Of a DNA stretch of 64,000 bases, positions 36,765-46,311 are shown in pieces. Location of the stretch: NCBI RefSeq assembly GCF_014822185.1, contig NZ_QVLR01000028.1, forward strand, positions 62,001 to 126,000. The letters are read 5' to 3'. Positions within the stretch are counted from its first letter, which is position 1. Every line of letters starts with the position of its first letter. The position numbers and the translations under genes were made by a program. The notes beneath the pieces were generated by a model. It saw nothing but the letters and a program-made list of their open reading frames with translations. It ran no database searches and was not told the origin of the DNA. The DNA is from Azoarcus sp. Aa7 (GTDB lineage: Bacteria > Pseudomonadota > Gammaproteobacteria > Burkholderiales > Rhodocyclaceae).

Positions 36765-38630
36765 TCAGTACGAGTCGGCGTGCCCTTCCCACATCTCGGA
36801 CCTGAAGCGCACGACGCGATTGCGGCCATCATCCTTCGCGCGATAGAGGGCCACGTCCGCGAACTTCACGGTCTGCCAGAAGGTTTCGCTGTCTTCGGGG
36901 AACATCGCCAGACCGATCGAGATCGTCTTCTGCAGCACGGCGCCCCCGACCTGGATCTTCAGGTCCCCGACGGTCGCGCGGATGTTCTCGGCGACCCGCA
37001 GCGCATTCTCCGCCTCGGTTTCCTGCAGGACGATGAGGAACTCTTCCCCGCCGAAGCGGATGACCATGTCGGACGCCCGCACCGCGGTCCGCAGCACCGC
37101 GGCCAGCGATTTCAACACGGCGTCGCCGGCATCGTGGCCGTAGGTGTCGTTCACCATCTTGAAGTAGTCGATGTCCAGCACCAGGATCGCCAGCTCGATT
37201 TTGCGCCGGCGCGCCGTGGCGACCAGGGTGTCGACGTATTCCTCGAGGAAGCGGCGGTTGTTCAGGCCCGTCATCGCATCGCGCAGCGAGGACTCGCGCA
37301 GCGTCTCGGTCAGGCGCTTGGCCTCCAGGACCGGCGCCATCTCGCGCACATAGACGTTCACATACGGCACCTGGGCATGGAAGCGCGCGGCCTCCGATTC
37401 GCGCACGACGAGCTGGACGATGCTGCCCACTGCGCCGGATTGCATGATCGGCACGCAATAGTGGCGCCGCGGCTCCCCCGTATCGTCGGGCTGCTTGAAC
37501 GCGTAGCAGATGCCCGGTTGGGTCAGGCCATCGACGGTGTGGCCGGAGCGCTTGGCACGGCACATGTCGCTGCGCACGAGGATTTGCGGATCGCACCAGT
37601 GGCAGGGGCTGCCCTGCACGCCGTCCACCATGAAGGGTTCCAGCTGCTTCGGCCCGGAGGTCTCGTAGATGGAGAATTCGCGCACGCCGAACTGGTCGGT
37701 CAGCACGCGGCCGAAGCGGTCGAAGATCTCGGACTTGGTCTCGTCCTCCTCGATCGCCTGCTTGAAGCTGGACGCATCGGCCAGGCCGTTGACCATGTCG
37801 ATCGCGACCTCTAGCTGGTTGTCGTCCTGCCGCAGGGTGCGGCCGGTGAGCTGCACCACGCGCTGGCTGATGCGCGCGAGGCCGTCGTCGAGGAAGGTGA
37901 GCAGATTGTTGGTCTCGCTGGCGATCTGGCCGATCTCGTCATCGGTGCGCTTTTCCACGCGCCCCTTGAAGTCGCCCTTCAGCGCCCGCTGCACCGCCCG
38001 CTCCACCGCCTGCGCGGTCGAGCCGACCGGCAGGATCAGACGCCGGGCGAGAACAATGGAGAGCGCCGCGAACACCGCCATCGTGACGCTGATCCAGGTC
38101 ACGGTCGTGAGCGCCTTCTCCTTGAGCTCGGTCAGCGACAGCTCCATCGTGACGGCGCCGAGCACCATTCCCTCGCTGACCTTGTGGCACTGCAGGCAGT
38201 TCGGGGTGCCGCGCGACGACGCGGCGAACGGGATGGTGCCGCGGAATACCGAATCGCCTGCCTCATCGCGGATCTCGTAGCGGGGCTGGCCGTCGGCGAG
38301 CACGAGCTTCTCGATCTCGTCCGCGTTCATTTCGCGGTTCATGCCGGCGCCGAACTGTTCGTTCACGTACGTGGAACGCACGACCCGCGCGGTGCGCAAG
38401 CCCTGGACCTCGAGCAGGCGATTGAGGAACTGTTCGCGCTTGTCGATGACCCCCTGGATCATCGACTCGGTCAGATGTACGCGCACGATTTCCGCGGCCG
38501 TTCGCACGTGCGCGGTCGACGAGGCGATCGAATAGCTGCGGAAGGCATAAAGGCTGATCAGGATCAGCATCACCAGTGTGCCCACAGCGATGCCGCCGAA
38601 CAGCAGGGTCATCTTTCGATTCAGATTCAT
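36765..38630 (-). CDS. Membrane diguanylate cyclase with periplasmic haem-c motif and Cys-rich cytoplasmic sensor
   Basis: A 621-aa c-di-GMP synthase. Order: membrane helix 8-29; periplasmic sensor (about 30-173) with the covalent haem motif CLQCH at 145-149; membrane helix about 174-197; HAMP about 198-250; a GAF-like cytoplasmic domain (about 290-435); GGDEF domain (about 445-610) with active site GGEEF (527-531) and an intact inhibition site RASD (518-521). The GAF-like part carries five cysteines (343, 346, 357, 375, 392), an unusual set that could hold a metal centre. The layout suggests a redox, NO or O2 signal sensed outside and c-di-GMP made inside. It is divergent from the glutathione peroxidase gene. 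Confidence 0.9.
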   Translation of the reverse strand: MNLNRKMTLLFGGIAVGTLVMLILISLYAFRSYSIASSTAHVRTAAEIVRVHLTESMIQGVIDKREQFLNRLLEVQGLRTARVVRSTYVNEQFGAGMNREMNADEIEKLVLADGQPRYEIRDEAGDSVFRGTIPFAASSRGTPNCLQCHKVSEGMVLGAVTMELSLTELKEKALTTVTWISVTMAVFAALSIVLARRLILPVGSTAQAVERAVQRALKGDFKGRVEKRTDDEIGQIASETNNLLTFLDDGLARISQRVVQLTGRTLRQDDNQLEVAIDMVNGLADASSFKQAIEEDETKSEIFDRFGRVLTDQFGVREFSIYETSGPKQLEPFMVDGVQGSPCHWCDPQILVRSDMCRAKRSGHTVDGLTQPGICYAFKQPDDTGEPRRHYCVPIMQSGAVGSIVQLVVRESEAARFHAQVPYVNVYVREMAPVLEAKRLTETLRESSLRDAMTGLNNRRFLEEYVDTLVATARRRKIELAILVLDIDYFKMVNDTYGHDAGDAVLKSLAAVLRTAVRASDMVIRFGGEEFLIVLQETEAENALRVAENIRATVGDLKIQVGGAVLQKTISIGLAMFPEDSETFWQTVKFADVALYRAKDDGRNRVVRFRSEMWEGHADSY

Positions 38631-38824
38631 TCGGACTCCGGGGGTGCGCGCCTCCCCCGCTTGATTGTTTCGCCGGGGTGCAATTATGCCCTGAAAAGCT
38701 TTGTAACACCCGCCAACGGGGGACGTTCACATTTGCTCCTGGCATCGCCGGTGCGCGCTCGCGACGAACTCGAACCGGGCTTCGGGGTCTCACGCACACC
38801 CCAGCCCCCGACAGCGAGAAAACC

Positions 38825-39373
38825 ATGATCCGCGCACTCTCCGCAGCGGCGTGCGCCGCCCTGCTCCTTCCCCTCGGCGCGTCGGCGGCCGGCCCGGCCG
38901 ACGGCCTCGCCTACCTGGACCACACCCTGCGCCGACTGCACTCCGAAGAGGTCGTCAATCTGCGCCAGCGCTACGGCGGCAAGCCGCTGCTGATCGTCAA
39001 CACCGCCAGCCACTGCGGCTACACCGGACAGTTCAAGGCGCTCGAAGCGCTGCACCGGCAGTACAAGGAGCGCGGCCTCAAGGTCGTCGGATTCGCGTCG
39101 AACGATTTCCGCCAGGAAGCCGCGAACGAGGCGGAGGCCGCACAGGTATGCTTCGTGAATTACGGGGTGAGCTTCGACATGTTCGCGCCGATCGGCGTCA
39201 GCGGAGACGGCGCCCACGCGGTGTTCCGCGAACTCGCGCGGCAGTCGGGCGCGCCGCGCTGGAATTTCCACAAGTACGTGGTGGATCGCAACGGCAAGGT
39301 GATCGCGTCGTTCCCGAGCCGGGTCGAGCCGGATTCCCGGGAAGTGCGCGAGGCGATCGAACGCGCGCTGTAG
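38825..39373 (+). CDS. Exported glutathione peroxidase-family protein
   Basis: A 182-aa thiol peroxidase with a signal peptide (1-22, ending GASA). The peroxidatic Cys is in VNTASHCGYTGQFKALE, followed by FASNDFRQEA and the WNFHKYVVDRNGKV signature. The usual FxCNQF segment reads FASNDF, and a second Cys in AAQVCFVNYG may act as resolving cysteine, suggesting thioredoxin-like rather than glutathione-driven reduction in the periplasm. It is read away from the haem-c diguanylate cyclase; both could respond to oxidants, but that link is speculative. Confidence 0.88.
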   Translation: MIRALSAAACAALLLPLGASAAGPADGLAYLDHTLRRLHSEEVVNLRQRYGGKPLLIVNTASHCGYTGQFKALEALHRQYKERGLKVVGFASNDFRQEAANEAEAAQVCFVNYGVSFDMFAPIGVSGDGAHAVFRELARQSGAPRWNFHKYVVDRNGKVIASFPSRVEPDSREVREAIERAL

Positions 39374-39484
39374 GAAGCCACGGCCACGGTGCCCTGCCCC
39401 GCGGTCGATGACCGGGACGGGCAATCGTGACATCATCCCGCTCGCCGCGGGAACCGCCCGCACGCGACACCGCCGAGGCCGCCC

Positions 39485-40183
39485 ATGTCACCTTCCGCCG
39501 CACAGCTCGCCACCCTCGTCGCCGCGTGGACGCTGTACGGACTGATCCATTCGTTGCTGGCCTCGTTCGCGGCGAAGGGATTCGTCGCACGGCACTGGCC
39601 TGCCGCGGCGCGCGGCTACCGGCTGGCCTTCAACGCCATCGCGGCCCTGCTGCTCGTGCCGCCCGCGTGGCTCACCTTCGCGCTGCGCGGCCCGCTCCTG
39701 TGGGAATGGGCCGGCATCGGGGCGTGGGTCGCGAACGCCCTCGCGCTCGGGGCGCTGGCGGGTTTCGCGTGGACGACGCGCCATTACGACATGGGAAGCT
39801 TTTCGGGCTTGGCGCAGTGGCGCGCGGGTACCAATCCGCCGCAGCATGAAGAAGGACGCCTGCAGCTGTCGCCCCTGCACCGCATCGTGCGCCACCCGTG
39901 GTACTTCCTGGGCCTGCTGATCCTGTGGACGCGCGACATGGATGCGGCGCGGCTGACGTCCTCGCTATGCGTCACCGCCTACCTATGGATCGGCTCCCTG
40001 CTCGAGGAGCGCAAGCTCCTCGCCCTGCACGGCACGCCCTATGCCCGCTACCGCGCCGCCGTCGCCGGGCTGGTGCCCCTGCCGGGCCGGTTCCTCACGC
40101 GCGAACAGGCCGATGCGCTCCTCGCGGGAGGCGATTCCCTTGCCCGCAACAAGGCTTTCCGTAATGGGGGCAGGGGAGTATAG
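39485..40183 (+). CDS. NnrU / isoprenylcysteine-methyltransferase-like integral membrane protein
   Basis: A 232-aa protein with about five membrane helices (for example residues 7-27, 45-67, 73-97 and 135-165). The C-terminal part carries the PEMT/ICMT-type signature RHPWYFLGLLILW followed by EERKLLALHGTPYARYRAAV, which binds S-adenosylmethionine in methyltransferases of this fold. Related NnrU proteins occur in denitrifiers, but a substrate is not known. A GGAAATTTCC palindrome (40189-40198) follows the stop, ahead of the next gene. Confidence 0.75.
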   Translation: MSPSAAQLATLVAAWTLYGLIHSLLASFAAKGFVARHWPAAARGYRLAFNAIAALLLVPPAWLTFALRGPLLWEWAGIGAWVANALALGALAGFAWTTRHYDMGSFSGLAQWRAGTNPPQHEEGRLQLSPLHRIVRHPWYFLGLLILWTRDMDAARLTSSLCVTAYLWIGSLLEERKLLALHGTPYARYRAAVAGLVPLPGRFLTREQADALLAGGDSLARNKAFRNGGRGV

Positions 40184-40296
40184 TCCGCGGAAATTTCCTT
40201 TTTGTTACGCGTTCTTACACTTCCCCTCGGGCGTCAGACCGGTCCCCGGCGGTGGCCGCGTGCGGCGCCTGCGCGAGACCGGGATCGCCCCACGCA

Positions 40297-42867
40297 ATGA
40301 CTCCGATCAAGACCATCCGCGGACTCCTGCTGACTGCTGCCGTCGTCTTCTCGACGGCGCTCGCGGTCGCCACCCAGTACGTGGTCTCCAATCTCCACGA
40401 GCGCTCGATCCGCGAGGAGGCGATGCGCGACGCGAACACCTTTGCGGAAATGACTTTCCAGTCGATGTTCCAGCTGATGCGTACCGGCTGGACCCGCACG
40501 CAGCTCGAGGAATTCATCCGCGCGATCGAACGTTCGGTGGACAAGACCAAGCACCAGATCGCGATCTACCGGGCGCCGCGCGTCACCGAACTGTTCGGCG
40601 AGATCAAGCAGCGCGAGATGGATGCCGCGATCCTCGAGGTGATTGCGACCGGCGAGAGCCGCCGCATGGATCAGGGCCCGGAAGTGCGCTTCATCAACGC
40701 CCTGCGCGCCGAGGCCGAATGCCGGCAATGCCACACGAACGCGAAGCCCGGCGAAGTGCTGGGCGTCATCGACGTGCGCCAGGACATCCGGCCGCTCCTC
40801 GAGGCCGGCAACCGCCAGTTCATGTTCGCCTTCGCGCCGGTGGTGCCGGTGGCGATCGTGGCGACGCTGCTGATGGTGGTGTATATCCGCCGCCGGCTGG
40901 ACAAGGCGATAGCGGGCTTTGCGACGAACATACGCTCGATCAGCCGGCTTTCCGACCTGAAACAACTCGAAAACGCTTCGCTCGACTTCGGCTTCAGCGA
41001 ATTCAGCCCGGTCGTGACCGAGGTCAGGCAGCTCACCGAGCGCGTCCGCAGCGTGGCCGTCGACAAGGACATGCTCGAGTTCGAGATCCGTCTGCTGGAG
41101 AAATTCATCCTCACGTCCGACGTCGTCAAGGACTGGCGCGAGTATGTGAATCGCCTGCTCATCGACATCGACGGCGTGATGCCGGCCTACGCGCTGTTCT
41201 CGATCTTCAAGACCGGCGAGGACATCTTCGACCTCGAGGTGTTCTGGCGCTACGCGCCCTCGGCGGAGAGCCGGCAGCTGTTCGAGGAGACCGTGCGCGA
41301 ATCGCTGCGCCGCAACCCGTACTTCGCCGACGGCTACGCCGTGAGCATCGAGCACAACATCGCCGACAACTCGCGCAACGCGCCGGAGCTGGTGCGCTGC
41401 GACATCGAGGTGCAGACGAAATCCCTGCTGGTCGAGGCGCCCAAGATCGGCGGCATCGTCGGCATCGGCATGCAGGCCCAGGCCGGCACCGACGCGACGC
41501 GCTGGCTGGTGGTCGAGAGCATCCTGTCGACGCTGCTGAACGTGGTCGGCTCGGTGAAGGCGATCGACAAGTACACGAAGGACCTCGAGTACTACGCGAC
41601 GCGCGACCCGCTGACCAACCTCTACAACCAGCGCGTGTTCTGGGAACTGCTCGACAGCGAGGCCACGCGCTCGGGTCGTCACGGCTACAAGTTCGGGCTG
41701 CTGATGATCGACGCCGACAACTTCAAGTCGGTGAACGACACCTACGGCCACGGCTTCGGCGACGTGTTCCTGCAGGAGGTCGCGACGACCATCCGTCGCG
41801 CGATCCGCGAGGATGACCTGCTCGCGCGCTACGGCGGCGACGAGTTCGTCGCGATCCTGCCCGAGACCGACCTCGCCGGCACCATCGAGGTCGCCCAGCG
41901 CATCATCGACGCCGTGACCTCGCTGGCGATCGAGACGCCCGACGGTGCACACGTAAGCGGCTCGCTATCGGTCGGCATGGCGACCTATCCCGACCACGCC
42001 ATCGAGACCAAGGACCTGTTCCTGTTCGCCGACAGCATGATGTATCGCGCCAAGGCCGACGGCAAAGGCCGGGTGGCGATCCCCACCGAGCAGGACGTCG
42101 TCGAGGTGTTCCGCTCGCTGTCCGAGAAGAGCATGCTGATCCTCGCGGCGGTCGAGGCGCGCGGGGTGATCCCCTACTACCAGCCGATCATCGACCCGAA
42201 GACGGGCAAGGTCGAGGCGCTGGAAGTGCTGGCGCGCATCCGCCTCGACGACGGCTCGATCCTCGTTGCCGACGCCTTCGTCGCGATCGCCGAGAAGATG
42301 GGCCTGATGCACAAGCTCGACTACATCCTGATGGAGCGCGCGCTCGAGGCCGCAACCGCGGCCGATTACCAGGGCCTGCTGTTCCTCAACATGTCGCCAC
42401 GTGCGCTGGTACTGAACGATTTCGTGCAGGAGACGCGGCGCATCGCCGCCGAATCGGGCTTCGACCCCTCGCGCATCGTGTTCGAGATCACCGAGCGCGA
42501 GACGATCAAGAACATGGCGCTGCTCGAGCGCTTCATCAACACCTTGCGGGGCGAAGGCTTCCGTCTCGCGATCGACGACTTCGGCTCGGGCTTCTCGTCC
42601 TTCCACTACGTGAAGCGCTTCCCGATCGACTTCCTGAAGATCGAAGGCGACTTCATCCTCGGTATGAAGCACAACGACAAGGATCGCGCGCTGGTGCGCA
42701 GCATCGTCGCGCTCGCGCGCGAGCTGGGCATCCGCACCGTGGCCGAGTATGTCGAAGACGCGGAAGTGCTCGACAAAGTCGTCGCCCAGTCGATCGATCT
42801 CGCGCAGGGCTATCACATCCAGCGCCCGACGCCATCCATCGAACAGGCCATTGGCATCGGCACCTGA
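40297..42867 (+). CDS. Membrane GGDEF-EAL (EVL) c-di-GMP enzyme with periplasmic haem-c motif
   Basis: An 856-aa dual-domain protein. Order: membrane helix about 8-30; periplasmic sensor with CRQCH at 142-146; membrane helix about 175-196; linker and a GAF-like domain (about 255-425); GGDEF domain (about 430-590) with active-site GGDEF (513-517) and inhibition motif REDD (504-507); C-terminal EAL-type phosphodiesterase (about 615-850). The EAL signature is EVL (EVLAR), a variant, but the other catalytic motifs are present: LNMSP, FEITERE, DDFGSGFSS and FLKIEGDFI. Both activities are therefore possible. The sensor matches those of the genes at 36765 and 62644 in layout. Confidence 0.9.
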   Translation: MTPIKTIRGLLLTAAVVFSTALAVATQYVVSNLHERSIREEAMRDANTFAEMTFQSMFQLMRTGWTRTQLEEFIRAIERSVDKTKHQIAIYRAPRVTELFGEIKQREMDAAILEVIATGESRRMDQGPEVRFINALRAEAECRQCHTNAKPGEVLGVIDVRQDIRPLLEAGNRQFMFAFAPVVPVAIVATLLMVVYIRRRLDKAIAGFATNIRSISRLSDLKQLENASLDFGFSEFSPVVTEVRQLTERVRSVAVDKDMLEFEIRLLEKFILTSDVVKDWREYVNRLLIDIDGVMPAYALFSIFKTGEDIFDLEVFWRYAPSAESRQLFEETVRESLRRNPYFADGYAVSIEHNIADNSRNAPELVRCDIEVQTKSLLVEAPKIGGIVGIGMQAQAGTDATRWLVVESILSTLLNVVGSVKAIDKYTKDLEYYATRDPLTNLYNQRVFWELLDSEATRSGRHGYKFGLLMIDADNFKSVNDTYGHGFGDVFLQEVATTIRRAIREDDLLARYGGDEFVAILPETDLAGTIEVAQRIIDAVTSLAIETPDGAHVSGSLSVGMATYPDHAIETKDLFLFADSMMYRAKADGKGRVAIPTEQDVVEVFRSLSEKSMLILAAVEARGVIPYYQPIIDPKTGKVEALEVLARIRLDDGSILVADAFVAIAEKMGLMHKLDYILMERALEAATAADYQGLLFLNMSPRALVLNDFVQETRRIAAESGFDPSRIVFEITERETIKNMALLERFINTLRGEGFRLAIDDFGSGFSSFHYVKRFPIDFLKIEGDFILGMKHNDKDRALVRSIVALARELGIRTVAEYVEDAEVLDKVVAQSIDLAQGYHIQRPTPSIEQAIGIGT

Positions 42868-42965
42868 GCCCTGCGCATTTACAATTCGTTATGCTTCCCG
42901 GAACCCCTAGCGGGCGGACACGCTCAAAATAGGGCAGTTCGCTCTTTTCAACCCAGGAGGCAATA

Positions 42966-43658
42966 ATGAAAAAAACATTGATCGTCACGGCCCTGTCGAT
43001 CCTGACGGTCGCAGGGTGTGCGCAGAATCCGTTCTACGGCGAACATGCTCAGACCACCCGCGGAGCGGCCATCGGCGCCGGCGCCGGCGCGATCCTCGGC
43101 AACGTCGTCGCCGGTTCGGGCAACCGCACGACGGGCGGCCTGGTGGGCGCCGCGATCGGCGCGACCGTCGGCGGTCTGGTCGGCCGCCAGATGGACAAGC
43201 AGGAAGCCGAGTTGCGCCAGCAGATGGCCGGCACCGGCGTGCAGGTGCAGCGCCAGGGCGACACGATCCGCCTGCAGGCGCCCGAGAACATCACCTTCGA
43301 CACCGGCCGCGCCGATGTGAAGCCGCAGTTCCAGCCGGTGCTGTCGCGCCTGTCGCAGAGCATCCAGCAATACCCCGACACCATCGTGCAGATCGAGGGC
43401 CACACCGACTCGACCGGCGCGGCGAGCATGAACCAGACGCTGTCCGAGAACCGCGCCGATTCCGTGCGCACCTACATGGCCCAGCGCGGCGTGGAGTCGA
43501 ACCGGCTGATCGCCGTCGGCTACGGCGCATCGCGACCGGTCGCCGACAACGGCACGCCGCAGGGACGCGCCCAGAACCGCCGCGTCGAAGTGCTGATCGT
43601 GCCCGCACAGGCCCAACAGCCCGGCGCAATGCAGCCGGCCCCCGGCCCCCGCTACTGA
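42966..43658 (+). CDS. OmpA-family lipoprotein with glycine-zipper segment (YiaD-like)
   Basis: An outer-membrane lipoprotein of 230 aa. The lipobox is LTVAGC (Cys18). A glycine-zipper region (about 33-75; GAAIGAGAGAILGN and GGLVGAAIGATVGGLVG) probably inserts in the membrane. The C-terminal OmpA domain (about 105-215) binds peptidoglycan: NITFDTGRADVKP, QIEGHTDSTGA, NRADSVRTYMAQRGV and NRRVEVLIVPA. An excellent Shine-Dalgarno AGGAGG lies 5 nt before the ATG. It probably tethers outer membrane to cell wall. Confidence 0.92.
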   Translation: MKKTLIVTALSILTVAGCAQNPFYGEHAQTTRGAAIGAGAGAILGNVVAGSGNRTTGGLVGAAIGATVGGLVGRQMDKQEAELRQQMAGTGVQVQRQGDTIRLQAPENITFDTGRADVKPQFQPVLSRLSQSIQQYPDTIVQIEGHTDSTGAASMNQTLSENRADSVRTYMAQRGVESNRLIAVGYGASRPVADNGTPQGRAQNRRVEVLIVPAQAQQPGAMQPAPGPRY

Positions 43659-43675
43659 TCGCAGCGGCCTCCTGC

Positions 43676-43720
43676 AGCCCCGCCCTGCCCGCGGCAGCCA
43701 TGCCCGGGCGCGGCGGGGCT
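43676..43720 (+). terminator. Possible terminator after the OmpA lipoprotein gene
   Basis: A 9-bp stem AGCCCCGCC/GGCGGGGCT with a long 27-nt loop and TT directly after. The stem is strong but the T-run is short. Confidence 0.5.
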
Positions 43721-43774
43721 TTCGTTATCGCCCCGCGGTCGCTAACCTAGCGCGTCCAACCCCATTGCCGCGCC

Positions 43775-45064
43775 ATGCCCCTGTTCGACGAATATCCGCT
43801 CCGCCACAAACTGAACGACGAAGTCCACGCGCGGCCCCCGGTCACGCTGGAAACGCCGGAGTTCGTCACCTACCTCGCCTTCCTGCACGTCGACGGCAGC
43901 GCCGAACGCGAAGCCGATCACCTGCGCCTGCTCGCCGAACAGTTCGAACTGCCGCCGCCTGACACCTCCTCCGGGCACGTCTTCCTCGATGCCGGCGGCT
44001 TCCGCCTGAAGTGGGAACGCCACAACGAATTCACCAGCTACACCTTCGTGCGCCGCATCGACTTCAGCGGCACGAGCGACGACAACCCGCTGCTCGACGT
44101 GCCGGCCGCGTGGCGGCGCGAGATCCCCGGCCAGTTGCTGGTCGCCACGCACATCGAGCTGCGCGGCGTCGATGAGGTCGCCCCTGAGACGGTGCTCGCA
44201 CAGCTGACGCCGACGGGCACGACCTCGGTCGCATCGCAAATCGCCGACGGCGCGGGCTGGGTGTTCACGGACTTCCAGATCGCCGACGGCTTCTCGCGCT
44301 TCCTCGTCCTCGACGCCTCGCTGACCCCGCGCCAGGCGGGGCGCACGGTGCAGCGCCTGCTCGAGATCGAGACCTACCGCGTGATGGCCCTGCTCGCCTT
44401 CCCGGTCGCGAAGGAGGTCAGCCGGCTGCTCGCCCTCGCGGAGGACGAGCTGGCCGACCTGATGGACGCGATGAGCGCGGCGACCTCGCCCGAGGACGAA
44501 CGCCAGGTGCTCGGCCGCCTGACGCGGCTCGCGGCGCACGTCGAACGTTCGGTCGCCCGCACGACCTACCGCTTCGGCGCCGCGGCCGCCTATTACCGGC
44601 TGGTGCGCCAGCGCATCGACGACCTGCGCGAGGTGCGCGTCAAGGGTTACCCGCCGGTACGCGAATTCATGGAGCGGCGCCTGACGCCGGCGATCGACAC
44701 CTGTGCGACAGTCGCGCGGCGGCAGGAGGACCTGTCGAGCCGCATCGTGCGCAACTCGCAGCTGCTGCGCACGCGCGTGGAGATCGAGCTCGAACGCCAG
44801 AATCAGGAGCTGCTCGGCCAGATGAACCGCCGCGCGAAACTGCAGCTGCGCCTGCAGGAAACGGTGGAAGGCCTGTCGGTGGTCGCGATCACGTATTACG
44901 CCTCGCAGCTCGTGCAATACCTCGCCAAGGGCGCGAAGGACTACATCCATCCGGCCACACCCGAGGTCGTCACGGCGGTGTCGATCCCGCTGATCGCCGG
45001 CCTGGTCGCCTTGGGGCTGCGCCGCATGCACCGCCAGCTCGCTGCAGAGGAAGGCGGTCATTGA
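43775..45064 (+). CDS. DUF3422 family protein
   Basis: A 429-aa uncharacterised membrane-anchored protein. Family features are the N-terminal [12 protein letters not shown], a cytoplasmic beta-rich domain ([18 protein letters not shown]), a long helical middle, and two hydrophobic helices at the C-terminus (about 370-392, [14 protein letters not shown], and about 400-418, [14 protein letters not shown]). The topology resembles a tail-anchored sensor or scaffold. The function is unknown. Its last codons and stop lie in a 12-bp tandem repeat just ahead of the purC promoter. Confidence 0.85.
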   Translation: MPLFDEYPLRHKLNDEVHARPPVTLETPEFVTYLAFLHVDGSAEREADHLRLLAEQFELPPPDTSSGHVFLDAGGFRLKWERHNEFTSYTFVRRIDFSGTSDDNPLLDVPAAWRREIPGQLLVATHIELRGVDEVAPETVLAQLTPTGTTSVASQIADGAGWVFTDFQIADGFSRFLVLDASLTPRQAGRTVQRLLEIETYRVMALLAFPVAKEVSRLLALAEDELADLMDAMSAATSPEDERQVLGRLTRLAAHVERSVARTTYRFGAAAAYYRLVRQRIDDLREVRVKGYPPVREFMERRLTPAIDTCATVARRQEDLSSRIVRNSQLLRTRVEIELERQNQELLGQMNRRAKLQLRLQETVEGLSVVAITYYASQLVQYLAKGAKDYIHPATPEVVTAVSIPLIAGLVALGLRRMHRQLAAEEGGH

Positions 45065-45088
45065 GGTGGCCATTGAGGTGGCCATTGA
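45053..45088. repeat. Three-copy 12-bp tandem repeat at the DUF3422 stop codon
   Basis: The unit GGTGGCCATTGA is present as two perfect copies (45065-45076, 45077-45088) and one copy with two differences (45053-45064). The stop codon of the DUF3422 gene is the TGA of the first copy, so the stop is present three times in the same frame. Confidence 0.9.
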
Positions 45089-45113
45089 GGGGTAGCCGGC
45101 ACCCAAGCTGTCC

Positions 45114-45119
45114 TATAAT
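45114..45119 (+). promoter_or_regulatory. Perfect -10 TATAAT of purC
   Basis: TATAAT with 28 bp to the GTG start of purC. No good -35 at 16-18 bp. Confidence 0.55.
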
Positions 45120-45147
45120 TGCGCTTTGCCCTGAAAGAGTTTCCATC

Positions 45148-46083
45148 GTGGCCACTCCCCTGTTCGAATCCTCCATCAAGAGCCTGCAGCTGCTCGGGCG
45201 CGGCAAGGTGCGCGACATCTACGCCGTCGATGCCGACAAGCTGCTGATCGTCACCAGCGACCGGCTCTCCGCCTTCGACGTGATCCTGCCGGACCCGATT
45301 CCGGACAAGGGCCGCGTGCTGACCGCGATGGCGAATTTCTGGTTCTCGCGCCTGGGCCACATCGTGCCTAACCAGCTCACGGGCATCGATCCGGAATCGG
45401 TGGTGGCCGCCGACGAGCGCGAGCAGGTGCGCGGCCGCGCGCTGGTGGTGAAGCGCCTGAAGCCGCTGCCGATCGAGGCCGTGGTGCGCGGCTACGTGAT
45501 CGGCTCGGGCTGGAAGGACTACCAGGACACCGGCACGATCTGCGGCATCAAGCTGCCGGCGGGCCTCCAGCAGGCGGCGAAGCTGCCCGCACCGATCTTC
45601 ACTCCGGCCTCCAAGGCCGAGGTCGGCGACCACGACGAGAACATCTCCTTCGCCGAAGCGCAGACACGCTGCGCCGCCGCGCTGGTCAACGAGCTCGCGG
45701 GCACCGGCAGGAACGGCGCCCAGCTCGCCGCGCAGGCGCGCGACGCGGCGATCGCGCTGTACGCCGAAGCGGCCAACTACGCGGCGGGACGCGGCATCAT
45801 CATCGCCGACACGAAGTTCGAGTTCGGCGTCGACGCGGCCGGCACGCTGCACCTCATCGACGAGGCCCTGACGCCCGACTCCTCGCGCTTCTGGCCGGCC
45901 GACAGCTATCGCGAAGGCATCAGCCCGCCGAGCTACGACAAGCAGTACGTGCGCGACTACCTCGAGACGCTGACCTGGAACAAGAAGGCGCCGGGACCGT
46001 CGCTGCCGGCGGAAGTGATCGCGCGCACCGCGGCGAAGTACCGCGAAGCCTACGAGCGCCTGACGGGCCAGACGCTGGCCTGA
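45148..46083 (+). CDS. purC: Phosphoribosylaminoimidazole-succinocarboxamide synthase
   Basis: Joins CAIR and aspartate in purine synthesis. The 311-aa product belongs to the longer (yeast Ade1-like) class rather than the 237-aa E. coli class. Motifs are [47 protein letters not shown] and [11 protein letters not shown] with [16 protein letters not shown]. The start is a GTG with GAAAGAG 8 nt upstream. It is transcribed from its own promoter and closed by a hairpin terminator. Confidence 0.95.
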   Translation: MATPLFESSIKSLQLLGRGKVRDIYAVDADKLLIVTSDRLSAFDVILPDPIPDKGRVLTAMANFWFSRLGHIVPNQLTGIDPESVVAADEREQVRGRALVVKRLKPLPIEAVVRGYVIGSGWKDYQDTGTICGIKLPAGLQQAAKLPAPIFTPASKAEVGDHDENISFAEAQTRCAAALVNELAGTGRNGAQLAAQARDAAIALYAEAANYAAGRGIIIADTKFEFGVDAAGTLHLIDEALTPDSSRFWPADSYREGISPPSYDKQYVRDYLETLTWNKKAPGPSLPAEVIARTAAKYREAYERLTGQTLA

Positions 46084-46102
46084 GCACGTAGCGCCCCCTC
46101 CG

Positions 46103-46147
46103 AGGCCCGCCCTTCCCGGCACACTGCCGGGGATGGCGGGCCTTTCC
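46103..46147 (+). terminator. Terminator after purC
   Basis: An outer stem AGGCCCGCC/GGCGGGCCT (46103-46111 and 46135-46143) encloses an inner stem CCCGGCA/TGCCGGG (46115-46121 and 46125-46131); it ends in TTT. The rest of the 228-bp gap to the next gene holds no feature I recognise. Confidence 0.75.
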
Positions 46148-46311
46148 ACGTCCCTCGCCCGCCGGTTACGGGAACGAAGTCGCAGGCTTGCCGCGAAGTG
46201 GGTGAACTTGCCCGACCCCGGCCGCTCTAACACTCCACCCGGGGGCTATTCCCATCGCGGCCACGCCGGACGGAGCCGCCCCCTGGTACTTCCAACCCCA
46301 AGGAGGCTGCC

